64,000 bases of DNA from Nocardia gamkensis NBRC 108242 (GTDB taxonomy: Bacteria; Actinomycetota; Actinomycetes; Mycobacteriales; Mycobacteriaceae): assembly GCF_001612985.1 (NCBI RefSeq), contig NZ_BDBM01000009.1:62001-126000 (forward strand). The letters are read 5' to 3'. The notes under the pieces were generated by a model. That model saw only the letters and a program-made list of their open reading frames with translations. It did not search any database and was not told the origin of the DNA. Both the position numbers and the translations under genes were made by a program. Shown here one piece after another: positions 27,656-37,519 of the stretch; the stretch's first letter is position 1; the number at the start of each line of letters is the position of its first letter.

Positions 27656-28237
27656 CTAGCGCACCCGGCTGTATTTGACGAAGGCCACGCCGTCCTCGAA
27701 CACGGTGCTGGTGATCACCCGGAACTTGGCGGGTTCGGGCAGCCGCGATCCGGCGCCGAACAGCGGGCGGCCGCGGCCGAGCACGATCGGGTAGAGCTTG
27801 AGGAAGATCTGGTCGATCTCCGGCAGCAGCACCTGCGCCAGCTCGCCGCCACCGCACAGCCAGATGCCCAGCCCGCTCTCCCGCTTGAGTTCACGAACCT
27901 TCTCGACCGGGTTCTCCGAGATCAGCTCGACCGCCGGATCGGGGCTCTCGGGCAGCGTGGTCGAGACCACGAACTGCCGCAGGTGCGCGTACGGCGTGGA
28001 GGTGCCGGTGCGGACGCCGAAGTCGTGCGTCTTGCGCCCCATCAGCACGGTGTCGAAATAGCGATTGCGCTCCTCCACCCCGAGCGCCTCGCGGACCTTG
28101 GTGGGCAGCGTCTCGGGGTACTGCGCGTTGATCGACGGACCGTGGTCGCCGCCGACCGGGAAGAAGTCGACCGAGCCATCCTCGGTGGCGATGAATCCAT
28201 CGATCGTCGACGCGACGTAATAGGTGAGCTTGCGCAT
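27656..28237 (-). CDS. Dihydrofolate-reductase-fold protein (RibD C-terminal-like)
   Basis: This 193-residue protein starts MRKLTYYVASTIDGFIA and contains TVLMGRKTHDFG, GLGIWLCGGGELAQVLL and KLYPIVLGRGRPLF. This is the pattern of the small DHFR-family/RibD C-terminal domain, an NADPH-dependent reductase fold of unassigned substrate. It is not the FolA type. The ATG at 28237 follows GGAAGGGAAGC; another ATG at 28252 is possible. The PHP gene follows directly. Confidence 0.87.
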   Translation of the reverse strand: MRKLTYYVASTIDGFIATEDGSVDFFPVGGDHGPSINAQYPETLPTKVREALGVEERNRYFDTVLMGRKTHDFGVRTGTSTPYAHLRQFVVSTTLPESPDPAVELISENPVEKVRELKRESGLGIWLCGGGELAQVLLPEIDQIFLKLYPIVLGRGRPLFGAGSRLPEPAKFRVITSTVFEDGVAFVKYSRVR

Positions 28238-28301
28238 GCTTCCCTTCCTCACGGCCGGCTGACATTCCGAACCGCCCTGAGGAAACGGTAGCCCGCCCGC
28301 G

Positions 28302-29162
28302 CTAGCGACGGCGAGGCTTCGGCTGGCAGCGCGGGCAGGAGTAGGACGAGCGGTTCATGAACCGCTCCCGGGTGATCGGCGCACCACACCGGCGACACGG
28401 CTCGTTCTCCCGACCGTATACGGCCAGGGCGCGTTCGAAGTAGCCCGACTGGCCGTTGACGTTCACATAGAGCGCGTCGAACGAGGTACCGCCCGCGTCG
28501 AGCGCTTCGCCCATCACCGTGGCCACATCGGCGAGCAATCCACGCACCGCGGGCCTGGACAGTCCCGAGGCGAGCCGGCCACCGTGGATCTTCGCCCGCC
28601 ACAGCGCCTCGTCGGCGTAGATGTTGCCGATCCCGGAGACGACGCCCTGATCGAGCAGGACGCGCTTGATCTCACTCTGCTTACCCCGGACGACGGCGAC
28701 CACGGACTCGAGGTCGAAACGCGGATCCAGCGGGTCGCGGGCGATGTGCGCGACCGGCTGCGGCACCAGGGTGCCGTCCACCTCGACCAGCGGCGCGAGC
28801 GCCCAGCCACCGAAGGTGCGCTGGTCGACGAAACGCAGCTGGGTACCGTCACCGAAGGTGGCGCGGATGTGGGCGTGCTTCTCCAGCGGCGCGGCGGCGG
28901 GCTGGACCAGCATCTGACCGCTCATGCCCAGGTGCACGACCAAGGCGGCTTCCGGGTCGTCGAAGGTGAGCCAGAGGAATTTGCCGCGCCGCTCGGCCGA
29001 CTCGATCCGCAGGCCGGTCAACCGCGCGGCGAGATCGGCGGCGCCTTCGAGATGGCGGCGCACCGAGCGGGGATGGGTGATCGCCACCGATTCCACGACC
29101 CGGCCGACCGCATGCTCGGCGAGGCCGCGTCGCACGACCTCGACCTCGGGTAGTTCGGGCAC
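28302..29162 (-). CDS. mutM: Formamidopyrimidine-DNA glycosylase
   Basis: Fpg/MutM (286 residues) excises 8-oxoguanine and ring-opened purines and has beta,delta-lyase activity. The N-terminus [13 protein letters not shown] supplies the catalytic proline and glutamate after Met removal. The helix-two-turn-helix region [19 protein letters not shown] and the C-terminal zinc finger [20 protein letters not shown] with CPRC are intact. The GTG start at 29162 lies one base beyond the rnc stop. Confidence 0.97.
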   Translation of the reverse strand: MPELPEVEVVRRGLAEHAVGRVVESVAITHPRSVRRHLEGAADLAARLTGLRIESAERRGKFLWLTFDDPEAALVVHLGMSGQMLVQPAAAPLEKHAHIRATFGDGTQLRFVDQRTFGGWALAPLVEVDGTLVPQPVAHIARDPLDPRFDLESVVAVVRGKQSEIKRVLLDQGVVSGIGNIYADEALWRAKIHGGRLASGLSRPAVRGLLADVATVMGEALDAGGTSFDALYVNVNGQSGYFERALAVYGRENEPCRRCGAPITRERFMNRSSYSCPRCQPKPRRR

Positions 29163-29163
29163 G

Positions 29164-29877
29164 TCAGGTTTCGGCGGTCAGCGCCTCGTAGGCGGCCCCC
29201 GCGGCCTTCTGCTCGGCTTCCTTCTTGGACCGGCCGACACCCTGCCCGTAGGCCCGTCCACCGACCACCGTGGTTGCGGTGAATTCCTTGTCGTGGTCGG
29301 GCCCGGTCGAGGTGATCTCGTAGCTGGGCACGCCGAGACCACGCTCGGCGGTGAGTTCCTGCAGGCTCGTCTTCCAGTCCAGTCCGGCGCCCATTCGCGG
29401 TCCGCGCTCGAGCAGCTCGGCGAACAGCCGCAACACCACGGCGCGAGCCACCTCGATGCCGTGCTCCAGGTGCACGGCGCCGAGCAGTGACTCCATGCCG
29501 TCGGCGAGGATGCTCTCCTTGTCCCGGCCGCCGGTGAGTTCTTCGCCTTTGCCCAGTAACAGGTGCACACCGAGGCCGCCATCGCCGAGCCCGCGGGCTA
29601 CCTCCGCGAGCGCGCGCATGTTCACCACGCTCGCGCGCAGCTTGGCCAGTTCACCCTCGGACTTCGAGGGATGCTCGTGATACAGCCGTTCGGTGATGCT
29701 CAGCCCGAGCACGGAGTCGCCGAGGAACTCGAGACGCTCGTTCGTCGGCAGACCGCCGTTCTCATACGCGTACGACCGATGGGTCAGCGCGAGACGCAGA
29801 AGATCCGGCTGCAAATCGACGCCCAGGGCGGCGAGCAGGCTCGCGTGTTCACCGGACGAGTCGGGTTCGTCGGTCAC
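29164..29877 (-). CDS. rnc: Ribonuclease III
   Basis: RNase III (237 residues) cleaves double-stranded RNA, including rRNA precursors. The signature [16 protein letters not shown], the downstream [15 protein letters not shown] acid cluster, and a C-terminal double-stranded RNA-binding domain ([30 protein letters not shown]) are all present. The GTG start has a weak ribosome site and lies 22 bases after rpmF, in the order rpmF-rnc-mutM. Confidence 0.97.
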   Translation of the reverse strand: MTDEPDSSGEHASLLAALGVDLQPDLLRLALTHRSYAYENGGLPTNERLEFLGDSVLGLSITERLYHEHPSKSEGELAKLRASVVNMRALAEVARGLGDGGLGVHLLLGKGEELTGGRDKESILADGMESLLGAVHLEHGIEVARAVVLRLFAELLERGPRMGAGLDWKTSLQELTAERGLGVPSYEITSTGPDHDKEFTATTVVGGRAYGQGVGRSKKEAEQKAAGAAYEALTAET

Positions 29878-29899
29878 GTCGCTACGACAGGTCTGACGA

Positions 29900-30082
29900 T
29901 CAGACCGCGGCGGTGACCTGGCGGCCCTTGTAGGTGCCGCAGGACGGGCAGGCGATGTGCGGCAGGGTCTTCTCGCCGCAGGCGCGGTTCGGGCAGGTGA
30001 TCAGGGTCGGCGCGGTGGCCTTCCACTGGCTGCGCCGCGACCTGGTGTTGGAACGGGACATCCGGCGCTTGGGAACGGCCAC
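29900..30082 (-). CDS. rpmF: 50S ribosomal protein L32
   Basis: L32 (60 residues) starts [20 protein letters not shown] and has a four-cysteine zinc ribbon (CPNRAC and CPSC). The GTG at 30082 follows a GAGGAGAA ribosome site and gives the standard N-terminus. It lies between the DUF177 gene and rnc, the usual actinobacterial order. Confidence 0.97.
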   Translation of the reverse strand: MAVPKRRMSRSNTRSRRSQWKATAPTLITCPNRACGEKTLPHIACPSCGTYKGRQVTAAV

Positions 30083-30134
30083 GACTACTTCTCCTCTGTC
30101 TAATTGCTCTGCCGGTTCGGCTGATCGGTCTTGC

Positions 30135-30764
30135 TCAGTGGTCTCGGTCGGCCGCACCCTCGTCGGGGCTGCCTGTGCCGGGCGATCCGGAGGCGAAGTT
30201 AGCCAGTCCGGCCCAGCGAGGGTCAAGTATCTCATGCCCGTGGTCGGATCCCGCAATCGCCATCCGTACGCCGCATTCCGGGCACAGTCCCGCGCAATCC
30301 GGCGAGCACAGCGGCTGCAGCGGCAGCTCGAGACCGACGGCGTCGATCACCACGGGCTCCAGATCGATGGTGTCGTCGATCAGGCGGTGGACCTCGTCGT
30401 CCTCGGTGGTCTGCTCGGTGGCGCTGTCCGGGTAGGCGAACAGCTCGGTCACCCGCAGGGTGACCTCGTCGCCGAACGGCTCCAGGCAGCGCGAGCACTC
30501 CCCTTCGATCGGCGCGGTGACCGTGCCGGTGACCAGCACACCTTCGGATACCGCCTGCAACTGCAGGTCGAGTTCCACCTGCGCGCCCACGGGAACGGCG
30601 ATCAGATCCAGCCCGATCCGATTCTCGGTGGTGACGGTGCGGCGCAGCTCGCGCATGGTCCCCGGCCTGCGGCCGAGGCTGCGGGCGTCCAGCACGAAAC
30701 CGGCGTCCGGCAACCGGCGCTTGGCCGACCTGGGACGCGACGCGGAACCGGAACCGGCGGACAT
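30135..30764 (-). CDS. DUF177 (YceD) family protein
   Basis: This protein of about 209 residues has the DUF177 pattern: [20 protein letters not shown], then [11 protein letters not shown], an acidic stretch, and the Cys-rich [15 protein letters not shown]. YceD-type proteins sit before rpmF in most bacteria and are linked to 23S rRNA maturation. The start is uncertain: ATG 30764 is used, and GTG 30779 lies five codons upstream in frame; neither has a strong ribosome site. Confidence 0.88.
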   Translation of the reverse strand: MSAGSGSASRPRSAKRRLPDAGFVLDARSLGRRPGTMRELRRTVTTENRIGLDLIAVPVGAQVELDLQLQAVSEGVLVTGTVTAPIEGECSRCLEPFGDEVTLRVTELFAYPDSATEQTTEDDEVHRLIDDTIDLEPVVIDAVGLELPLQPLCSPDCAGLCPECGVRMAIAGSDHGHEILDPRWAGLANFASGSPGTGSPDEGAADRDH

Positions 30765-30861
30765 CACGAACTCACTCACGCTCGATGGGGTATGGGCAAC
30801 CACTCCACAATAAGCGATCAGGCGGTGCGCTCCCAAACGCAGCCCCTCGCGCTCGGCGCCG

Positions 30862-31608
30862 CTACCTGCGGAATTCGCTGGCGTAGTCGGGTACGCCCGT
30901 GCCACTGCGCAGCTGATGACGCCCGCGCCCGACCGTGCGCAGCGTGCTGGTCAGCGTCTCCTCGAAGTCGGCGAGCCGGGAGTCGACGTAGTGATCGCAT
31001 TCCTCGCGCAGGCGATCGGCTTCGGCGTGCGCGGCGTCGATCACCCTGGCCGATTCGGCGTGCGCGGCCCGGACCACCTCGGTCTGCGTGACCAGCCGCT
31101 CCTGCTCGGCGAGCCCTTCGGCGACGGAGCGGTCGTAGGCGGCCTTGCCCGCCTCGATCATCCGGTCCGACTCGACGCGCGCCCGGCCGGTCACCGCCTC
31201 GTATTCGGCGTTGCCGTCGGCCACCACCCGATCGGCCTCCTCCTGCGCGGAGGCGACCAGGTGATCGGCGTGCGCACTCGCCTCGGCGACCATCCGGTCG
31301 GCGTGCGCCTTGGCGTCGGCCAGGATGCGATCGGCTTCCTCGCGCGCCGAAGTGATGGTGTGCTCGGCCTGCTCGTTCGCTCCGGTCACGGCGGTCTCGG
31401 CCGCGGTCCTGGCATCGGACACGATCTTGTCCCGATGGTCGAGCACGTCCTGGGCGTCGTCGAGTTCGCCGGGCAGCGCGTCCCGGACGTCGTCGAGTAG
31501 TTCGAGCACGTCGCCACGCGGCACGATGCAGCTTCGGGTCGGGGGGATGCCACGCGCCTCTTCGACGATGGCGACAAGTTCGTCGAGCGCTTCGAATACG
31601 CGATACAT
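30862..31608 (-). CDS. sepIVA: SepIVA-type DivIVA-like septation protein
   Basis: This 248-residue protein is almost entirely Ala/Glu/Arg heptad coiled coil. The ends are characteristic: MYRVFEALDELVAIVEEARG at the start and TLRTVGRGRHQLRSGTG near the end, which recalls M. tuberculosis Rv2927c/SepIVA (from memory). SepIVA localises to septum and pole and is needed for division in mycobacteria. The ATG at 31608 lies nine bases after AGGAGG; the GTG two codons upstream is too close to it. Confidence 0.9.
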   Translation of the reverse strand: MYRVFEALDELVAIVEEARGIPPTRSCIVPRGDVLELLDDVRDALPGELDDAQDVLDHRDKIVSDARTAAETAVTGANEQAEHTITSAREEADRILADAKAHADRMVAEASAHADHLVASAQEEADRVVADGNAEYEAVTGRARVESDRMIEAGKAAYDRSVAEGLAEQERLVTQTEVVRAAHAESARVIDAAHAEADRLREECDHYVDSRLADFEETLTSTLRTVGRGRHQLRSGTGVPDYASEFRR

Positions 31609-31809
31609 GCTCACTACCCTCCTGCGGACTCACGGCGAAACTCTCCGCCCAGCCCAGTGTGCCCCTCGTCACGGCTCGTGCCGAGTCACTTTCCGGTGTG
31701 TCGTGTCAGTGTCTCGCACGCCACAGAAATCAAGTGGAGACCTCCTCTCCGCTTCGTGTTACATTTTTCTGGAAGGTCGACCAAGACCGAATGTTCGATC
31801 GGAAAGACG

Positions 31810-32328
31810 ATGACTGTTCTGGAACTACCGCGACCGGCGGGAGTGAGCGCCACCAGCTTCTTCGTGCCGTGGGGCGGCCCCTACCCCGCGTTACCTGCCA
31901 CCGCGGTCGCGAGCAAGTTCGGACAGCTCGCCCAGTATCTGCGCGGCGATCGCGCCTTCGCTCAGCTGATCCGGTTCGCGCTGGTCGGCGGGTCCAGCAA
32001 TATCGCCTATGTCCTGCTGTTCTTCGCCATGCACGGGGCCGGACCGCTGCTCGCCAATGTGGTCGGCTCCATCGTCAGCACCATGATCGCCAACGAGCTG
32101 CACCGTCAGCTCACCTTCCACGCGGCGGGACGGGTCGGCTGGTTCACGGCACAGTGGGAAGGCGGCGGGCTGGCGATGGTCGGCCTCGGCGTCACGACCG
32201 CCGCGCTTGCCGCACTCGGCGTGTGGGCCCCCGGCCTCGGGGACACCGCCCAGGCCGCCGCGATCCTCGCCATCACCGCCGCCGTCGGCGGCCTGCGCTT
32301 CCTGGCCCTGCGCGGCCTGGTGTTCTGA
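31810..32328 (+). CDS. GtrA-like four-helix membrane protein
   Basis: This 172-residue protein has a 55-residue cytoplasmic head and then four hydrophobic helices. The GtrA-like start LIRFALVGGSSNIAYVLLFF and the loop NELHRQLTFHAAGR (compare the family NF-x-R pattern) support the call. GtrA proteins are thought to help translocate lipid-linked sugars or other envelope precursors. It is the only gene between sepIVA and coaD, the interval occupied in M. tuberculosis by the DIM/PGL lipid locus. Confidence 0.8.
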   Translation: MTVLELPRPAGVSATSFFVPWGGPYPALPATAVASKFGQLAQYLRGDRAFAQLIRFALVGGSSNIAYVLLFFAMHGAGPLLANVVGSIVSTMIANELHRQLTFHAAGRVGWFTAQWEGGGLAMVGLGVTTAALAALGVWAPGLGDTAQAAAILAITAAVGGLRFLALRGLVF

Positions 32329-32394
32329 GCCGGTCCGCCTCTCCGGGAGTACCGGTACGGCGGGACCCGGCCACGTTCAGGACTTGTTTCTCCG

Positions 32395-32880
32395 TCAGTT
32401 CTCGCGCTCGGCCAAGCGGTCGAGGAGGCGCTTGTGCACCGAAGGCGGCAGCATGTCGGCGACGTCGCCGCCGTACGCCGCGACCTCCTTGACCAGTGAG
32501 CTGGACAGGAAGCTGAGCGACGGGTTGGTGGCGATGAAGAAGGTGTCCACCCCGGAGAGCTTCTTGTTCATCTGCGCCATCTGCAGTTCGTAGCCGAAGT
32601 CGCCCGCGTCGCGCAGGCCCTTCACGATCGCGGTGACGCCCTGCTCGCGGGCGAAGTCGACCAGCAGGCCCTGCCACGACTCCACCCGCACGTTGGCCAG
32701 GTGCGCGGTCGACTCGCGCAGCAGCTCGATGCGCTCCTCGACGGTGAACATGCCCTGCTTCTTCGGGTTGATCAAGACGGTGACGACGACCTCGTCGAAC
32801 TGGGCCGCGGCCCGGGTGAAGACGTCGAGGTGTCCGTAGGTCACGGGGTCGAACGACCCGGGGCACAGTGCTCCTGCCAT
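32395..32880 (-). CDS. coaD: Phosphopantetheine adenylyltransferase
   Basis: CoaD (161 residues) makes dephospho-CoA from 4'-phosphopantetheine and ATP. The nucleotidyltransferase motif [14 protein letters not shown] (T/HxGH), the [11 protein letters not shown] segment, [19 protein letters not shown] and the [11 protein letters not shown] helix are all canonical. It follows rsmD by 53 bases on the same strand. Confidence 0.97.
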   Translation of the reverse strand: MAGALCPGSFDPVTYGHLDVFTRAAAQFDEVVVTVLINPKKQGMFTVEERIELLRESTAHLANVRVESWQGLLVDFAREQGVTAIVKGLRDAGDFGYELQMAQMNKKLSGVDTFFIATNPSLSFLSSSLVKEVAAYGGDVADMLPPSVHKRLLDRLAEREN

Positions 32881-32933
32881 GAGGCGACGCTAGCAGGGCG
32901 ACCGCCGGCGGGCACGCGCGGCCGGACCCGCGC

Positions 32934-33497
32934 CTACCCGTCCGGCTCGAACTCCGCGAGATCGATGCGTGTTTCGCCGTACCGTCGCGATTTGGCGGGG
33001 ACGAAGCCTGCGGGCCAGGCTATTTCGGGCGAACGCGCCGAACGCTCCAGTACCACCGACGCGCCGGGACGCAGCCAACCGCGCTCGGTCAGCGCCCGCA
33101 GATCGGCCAGCACCGCGGCGTTGTCCACCGCGTAGGGCGGGTCGGAGAAGACCACATCGAAGCGGCCCGCCCCGCCCTGTAGCAGTACGCCGGCCACCGT
33201 CGCGACCCGCAGTTCGGCGCCGGGCAGCCCGAGGTCGGCGATGTTGCCGCGGACCACGGCCGCGGCCTTGCGGTCGGACTCGACTAGCAGCGCGTGCTCG
33301 GCGCCGCGCGACAGCGCCTCCAGCCCGAGCGCGCCGGAACCCGCGTACAGGTCGAGCACGCGCGCGCCCGCGAAATCCAGCCGGGCGTCCAGCGCGCTGA
33401 ACAGCGCCTCCCGCACGCGGTCGGAGGTCGGGCGGGTGCCCGACGGCGGCACCCGCAGGCGCCGCCCACCCGCCGTTCCAGCGACGATCCGCGTCAT
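32934..33497 (-). CDS. rsmD: 16S rRNA (guanine966-N2)-methyltransferase
   Basis: RsmD (187 residues) methylates G966 of 16S rRNA using SAM. It shows the N-terminal MTRIVAGTAGGRRL, TRPTSDRVREALFSAL, the SAM-binding VLDLYAGSGALGLEALSRGA and the catalytic DPPY. Its ATG overlaps the pyc stop (ATGA), so pyc-rsmD-coaD form one operon, as in mycobacteria. Confidence 0.96.
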   Translation of the reverse strand: MTRIVAGTAGGRRLRVPPSGTRPTSDRVREALFSALDARLDFAGARVLDLYAGSGALGLEALSRGAEHALLVESDRKAAAVVRGNIADLGLPGAELRVATVAGVLLQGGAGRFDVVFSDPPYAVDNAAVLADLRALTERGWLRPGASVVLERSARSPEIAWPAGFVPAKSRRYGETRIDLAEFEPDG

Positions 33498-36400
33498 CCG
33501 GCGGACGACTCCCGGACCGCCAGTTCGATGAGCAGGTCACCGCCTTCGACCTGTTGCACGGTGCCGATGGCGACGCGGCCGACGGTGCCCGCGCGGGGCG
33601 CGGTGATCGCGGCTTCCATCTTCATGGCCTCGATGGTGCCGATGGTGTCACCCGCCGCCACCGAATCGCCTTCGGACACCGCGAGAGTGACGACACCGGC
33701 GAACGGCGCCGCGACGTGGCCGGGATTGGTCTTGTCGGCCTTCTCCGCCGCAGGGACCTCGCTGGCGATCGACCGGTCGCGCACCGAGATGGGCCGCAAC
33801 TGCCCGTTGAGGATGCACATCACCGTGCGCATACCGCGCTCGTCGGGTTCGGAGATGGCTTCCAGGCCGATGAGCAGGGTGACGCCCTTCTCCAGTTGCA
33901 CCCGGTGTTCATCGCCGCGACGCAGGCCGTAGAAGAACTGGTTGGCAGACAACCCGGAGGTGTCGCCGTACTTCTCGCGGTGGGCGAGGAATTCGGCGGT
34001 GGGGCCGGGGAACAGCAGCCGGTTCAACGTCGCCCGGCGCTCCTCGGAGCTACCGGCCAGGGCCTTCTCCTCCGCGGGTGTCAACGGTGTCTCGGGTTTG
34101 GCCGCGCCGCGCCCGGCGAGTGCCTTGCTGCGGAACGGTTCGGGCCAGCCACCGGCGGGGGTGCCCAGTTCGCCGCGCAGGAACCCGATCACCGAGTCCG
34201 GGATGTCGTAGCGGCCGGGGTCGGCGGCGAAGTCCTCGACCTCGACGCCGGTGCCGACCAGCGCCAGCGCCAGGTCGCCGACGACCTTCGAGGACGGGGT
34301 GACCTTCACCAGACGCCCGAGCAGCCGGTCGGCGGCGGCGTATTTCGCCTCGACCTCCTCGAACCGGTCACCCAACCCGAGCGCGATGGCCTGCTGACGC
34401 AGGTTCGACAACTGCCCGCCGGGGATCTCGTGGGTGTAGACGCGACCCGTCGGCGCGGGCAGCCCGGACTCGAACGGCGCGTAGACCTTCCGCAGCGCCT
34501 CCCAGTACGGTTCCATGTCGCAGACGTTCTGCAGGTTCAACCCGGTGTCGTACTCACTGTGCGCCGCCGCGGCGACGATCGCCGAGAGCGCGGGCTGGCT
34601 CGTGGTGCCGGCCATCGCCGCACTCGCGCCGTCGACGGCGTCGGCGCCGGCCTGCCAGGCGGCCAGGTAGGTGGCCAACTGCCCGCCGGGGGTGTCGTGG
34701 GTGTGCACGTGCACCGGCAGATCGAAATTGCTGCGCAACGCGGTGACCAGCTTGGTCGCGGCCGGAGCGCGCAACAGTCCGGCCATGTCCTTGATCGCGA
34801 GCACGTGCGCGCCCGCGTCCACGATCTGCTCGGCCAGCTTCAGGTAGTAGTCCAGGGTGTAGAGCGTCTCGTCCGGATTCGCCAGATCGCCGGTGTAGCT
34901 GATCGCGACTTCGGCGACCGCGGTGCCGGTCTCGCGGACCGCGTCGATGGCCGGGCGCATCTGGTCGACGTTGTTGAGGGCGTCGAAGATACGGAAGATG
35001 TCGATACCGGTGGCAGTCGCCTCGGAGACGAACGCGCGGGTCACCGCTTCCGGATACGGGGTGTAGCCGACGGTGTTGCGGCCACGCAGCAGCATCTGCA
35101 AGCAGATATTCGGGATCGCTTCCCGCAAGGCCGCCAGCCGCTCCCAGGGATCCTCGTACAGGAATCGCAATCCCACGTCGTAGGTCGCGCCGCCCCAGCA
35201 CTCCACCGACAGCAGCTCCGGCGTCAACCGCGCCACATGCCCCGCCACTCCCAGCAGGCCGTTGGTGCGCACGCGGGTGGCCAGCAGCGACTGGTGCGCG
35301 TCGCGGAAGGTGGTGTCGGTGACGCCGACCGCCTTCTGCGCCCGCAGCGCCTGCGCGAAGCCCTCCGGCCCCAGCCGCAGCAGCCGCTGGCGCGAGCCGT
35401 CCGGCGGCGGCACGCTCAGATCGATCGCGGGCAGCTTGTCGTGCGGGTACACCGTGGTCGGCCGCTCGCCGTGCGGCTTGTTCACCGTGACGTCGGCCAG
35501 GTAGTCGAGGATCTTGGTGCCCCGGTCGGCGGATCGACGCAGGGTCAGCAGCTGCGGACGCTCCTCGATGAACGAGGTGGTGACCAGGCCCGCCTTGAAG
35601 TCGGGATCGTCCAGCACCGCGAGCAGGAACGGGATGTTGGTGGCCACACCGCGGATGCGGAATTCCGCCAGCGCCCGGCTCGCCCGCGCCACCGCCGCGC
35701 CGAAGTCGCGACCGCGGCAGGTGAGCTTGACCAGCATCGAGTCGAAGTAGGCGCCGATCTCGGCGCCCAGGTTCGCACCGCCGTCCAGGCGGATGCCCGC
35801 ACCGCCGGGGGTGCGGTAGGCGGTGATGCGGCCGGTGTCGGGACGGAACCCGTTGGCCGGGTCCTCGGTGGTGATCCGGCACTGCAATGCCGCGCCCCGG
35901 ATCGTCACCGCGTCCTGGCTCAAGCCCAACTGCTCGAGCGTCTCCCCGCCCGCGATGCGCAGCTGCGACTGCACCAGGTCCACGTCGGTGATCTCCTCGG
36001 TCACCGTGTGCTCCACCTGGATGCGCGGATTCATCTCGATGAAGACGTGGTTGCCGCGCTCGTCCAGCAGGAACTCCACGGTGCCCGCACACGAGTAACC
36101 GATTTGCCTGGCGAAGGCGACCGCGTCGGCGCAGATCCGTTCACGCAGCGCGGGGTCCAGATTCGGCGCGGGCGCCAGCTCGATCACCTTCTGATGCCGA
36201 CGCTGCACCGAGCAGTCCCGCTCGAACAGGTGCATCACATTGCCGTGCTGATCGGCCAGGATCTGCACCTCGATATGGCGAGGGTTCACCACCGCCTGCT
36301 CGAGGAACACCGTCGGGTCACCGAACGCCGACTCCGCCTCCCTGGAGGCCGCCTCGATCGACTCGCGCAACTGCTCCGGCGCGGCGACCCGGCGCATCCC

Positions 36401-36898
36401 GCGACCGCCACCACCGGCGACCGCCTTGACGAAGATCGGGTACTCCAGCTCGCGCGACGCGGCAAGCAACTCTTCCACGTCCGACGACGGCGCGCTCGAA
36501 CGCAGCACCGGCAGACCGGCCGCCTTGGCCGCCTCGATGGCGCGCGCCTTGTTACCAGCGAGTTCGAGCACTTCGGCCGATGGGCCGATGAACGTGATGC
36601 CCTCGCGGGCGCACGCCGCCGCCAGATCGGGGTTCTCCGACAAGAACCCGTATCCCGGGTAGATCGCGTCCGCGCCCGCCGACTTGGCCGCCTCGATGAT
36701 CGCCTCGATCGACAGGTAGGCCCGCACCGGATGACCGGGCTCGCCGATCTGGTACGACTCCGCCGCCTTCAACCGATGGACCGAATTGCGGTCCTCGTAG
36801 GGAAACACGGCGACCGTCCCGATGCCGAGTTCGTAAGCCGCGCGGAAGGCTCGGATGGCGATCTCGCCACGGTTGGCAACCAAGACTTTCGAGAACAT
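33494..36898 (-). CDS. pyc: Pyruvate carboxylase
   Basis: Pyruvate carboxylase (1,134 residues) makes oxaloacetate from pyruvate and bicarbonate with ATP and biotin. Domains in order: biotin carboxylase starting KVLVANRGEIAIRAFRAAYE with ATP-grasp signatures (KAVAGGGGRGMRRV, IEMNPRIQVEHTVTE), carboxyltransferase (TDTTFRDAHQSLLATRVRT, ECWGGATYDVGLRF, HTHDTPGGQLATYL), and a biotinyl domain with the EAMKMEAAI attachment lysine at about residue 1093. All are full length. It heads the operon with rsmD and coaD. Confidence 0.98.
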   Translation of the reverse strand: MFSKVLVANRGEIAIRAFRAAYELGIGTVAVFPYEDRNSVHRLKAAESYQIGEPGHPVRAYLSIEAIIEAAKSAGADAIYPGYGFLSENPDLAAACAREGITFIGPSAEVLELAGNKARAIEAAKAAGLPVLRSSAPSSDVEELLAASRELEYPIFVKAVAGGGGRGMRRVAAPEQLRESIEAASREAESAFGDPTVFLEQAVVNPRHIEVQILADQHGNVMHLFERDCSVQRRHQKVIELAPAPNLDPALRERICADAVAFARQIGYSCAGTVEFLLDERGNHVFIEMNPRIQVEHTVTEEITDVDLVQSQLRIAGGETLEQLGLSQDAVTIRGAALQCRITTEDPANGFRPDTGRITAYRTPGGAGIRLDGGANLGAEIGAYFDSMLVKLTCRGRDFGAAVARASRALAEFRIRGVATNIPFLLAVLDDPDFKAGLVTTSFIEERPQLLTLRRSADRGTKILDYLADVTVNKPHGERPTTVYPHDKLPAIDLSVPPPDGSRQRLLRLGPEGFAQALRAQKAVGVTDTTFRDAHQSLLATRVRTNGLLGVAGHVARLTPELLSVECWGGATYDVGLRFLYEDPWERLAALREAIPNICLQMLLRGRNTVGYTPYPEAVTRAFVSEATATGIDIFRIFDALNNVDQMRPAIDAVRETGTAVAEVAISYTGDLANPDETLYTLDYYLKLAEQIVDAGAHVLAIKDMAGLLRAPAATKLVTALRSNFDLPVHVHTHDTPGGQLATYLAAWQAGADAVDGASAAMAGTTSQPALSAIVAAAAHSEYDTGLNLQNVCDMEPYWEALRKVYAPFESGLPAPTGRVYTHEIPGGQLSNLRQQAIALGLGDRFEEVEAKYAAADRLLGRLVKVTPSSKVVGDLALALVGTGVEVEDFAADPGRYDIPDSVIGFLRGELGTPAGGWPEPFRSKALAGRGAAKPETPLTPAEEKALAGSSEERRATLNRLLFPGPTAEFLAHREKYGDTSGLSANQFFYGLRRGDEHRVQLEKGVTLLIGLEAISEPDERGMRTVMCILNGQLRPISVRDRSIASEVPAAEKADKTNPGHVAAPFAGVVTLAVSEGDSVAAGDTIGTIEAMKMEAAITAPRAGTVGRVAIGTVQQVEGGDLLIELAVRESSAG

Positions 36899-37467
36899 TG
36901 ACCTAAGGTACCCGGCGGCGTGAACCGCACCGACATGGAATCCCCCTTCGCAAACCTCTTCACAAGACCGCCTAGCACCGTTGCGAAGTTGCGTTCACAG
37001 CGCCGACACATGGGCGGCGCCGCAGCAACCGGTGTGCTGCCCGGCGGCCGGGGACGGTCCGAGGTGGGGTGCGGGTGGCCGCCGCGCGGTCGACCGACGG
37101 CCGAGCTCTGCCTCGATACCTCGACACGCGGCCGCGGGGCACATGAGGCGAACCACGACGCACGACGAGTTCGGGAGTGCGGATCGCCGGTAACAGCCGC
37201 CGGGTATCGGGCGAAGAGCCGATCCGATGCCGCGCACGACCCGGGGATTCCGGGAACGGTCGATACGAATCGGCGTGCCCGGTCGTGCCGATAGCCGGAG
37301 CGCAAGCCGGCGCCGAATCGGTACGCGGCGATCGAGTCGGGCAAATATTCGATGTGAGGTCGCTCGCGGCGCGCCACCGGACAACTTCGCGTCCGCGGGG
37401 CCGACCAGTGCGGCTCCTATCCGACCGCAGGTGGCCGCTGCAACGGCTCCCGATCTCGGGTCGGTCG
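36899..37467. other. Long intergenic region between pyc and the metE promoter
   Basis: No frame on either strand has a ribosome site and protein-like composition; the longest open ones are Arg/Gly/Pro-rich and appear spurious. The pyc-proximal end carries an inverted repeat: CTTCGCAA (36946-36953) and TTGCGAAG (36981-36988), 27 bases apart, the best candidate for pyc regulation. The remainder is unexplained. Confidence 0.5.
36946..36988 (-). promoter_or_regulatory. CTTCGCAA/TTGCGAAG inverted repeat upstream of pyc
   Basis: Perfect 8-bp arms at 36946-36953 and 36981-36988 begin 48 bases before the pyc start. The core TTGCGAA resembles the TTTGCAAA core reported for RamB/PrpR-type regulators, and a gene for such a regulator lies 4 kb away. 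The assignment is inference. Confidence 0.45.
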
Positions 37468-37496
37468 TTCCTGGCGGCCGCACCGCGTCCTATGCT
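37468..37496 (+). promoter_or_regulatory. Candidate promoter of the riboswitch-metE transcript
   Basis: A good -10 element TATGCT lies at 37491-37496, with a weak TTCCTG 17 bases upstream. The implied start near 37503 is 17 bases before the first paired base of the riboswitch. Confidence 0.45.
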
Positions 37497-37519
37497 GAGA
37501 GTGCAGCTGGTTCACCGCA

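Noticed and set aside
33554..36901. 1,115-codon plus-strand frame opposite pyc
   Set aside because: Full-length pyruvate carboxylase occupies the other strand; the frame is His/Arg/Gly-rich with no motif.
36920..37294. 124-codon plus-strand frame between pyc and metE
   Set aside because: No ribosome site, Arg/Gly-rich composition and no recognisable motif.
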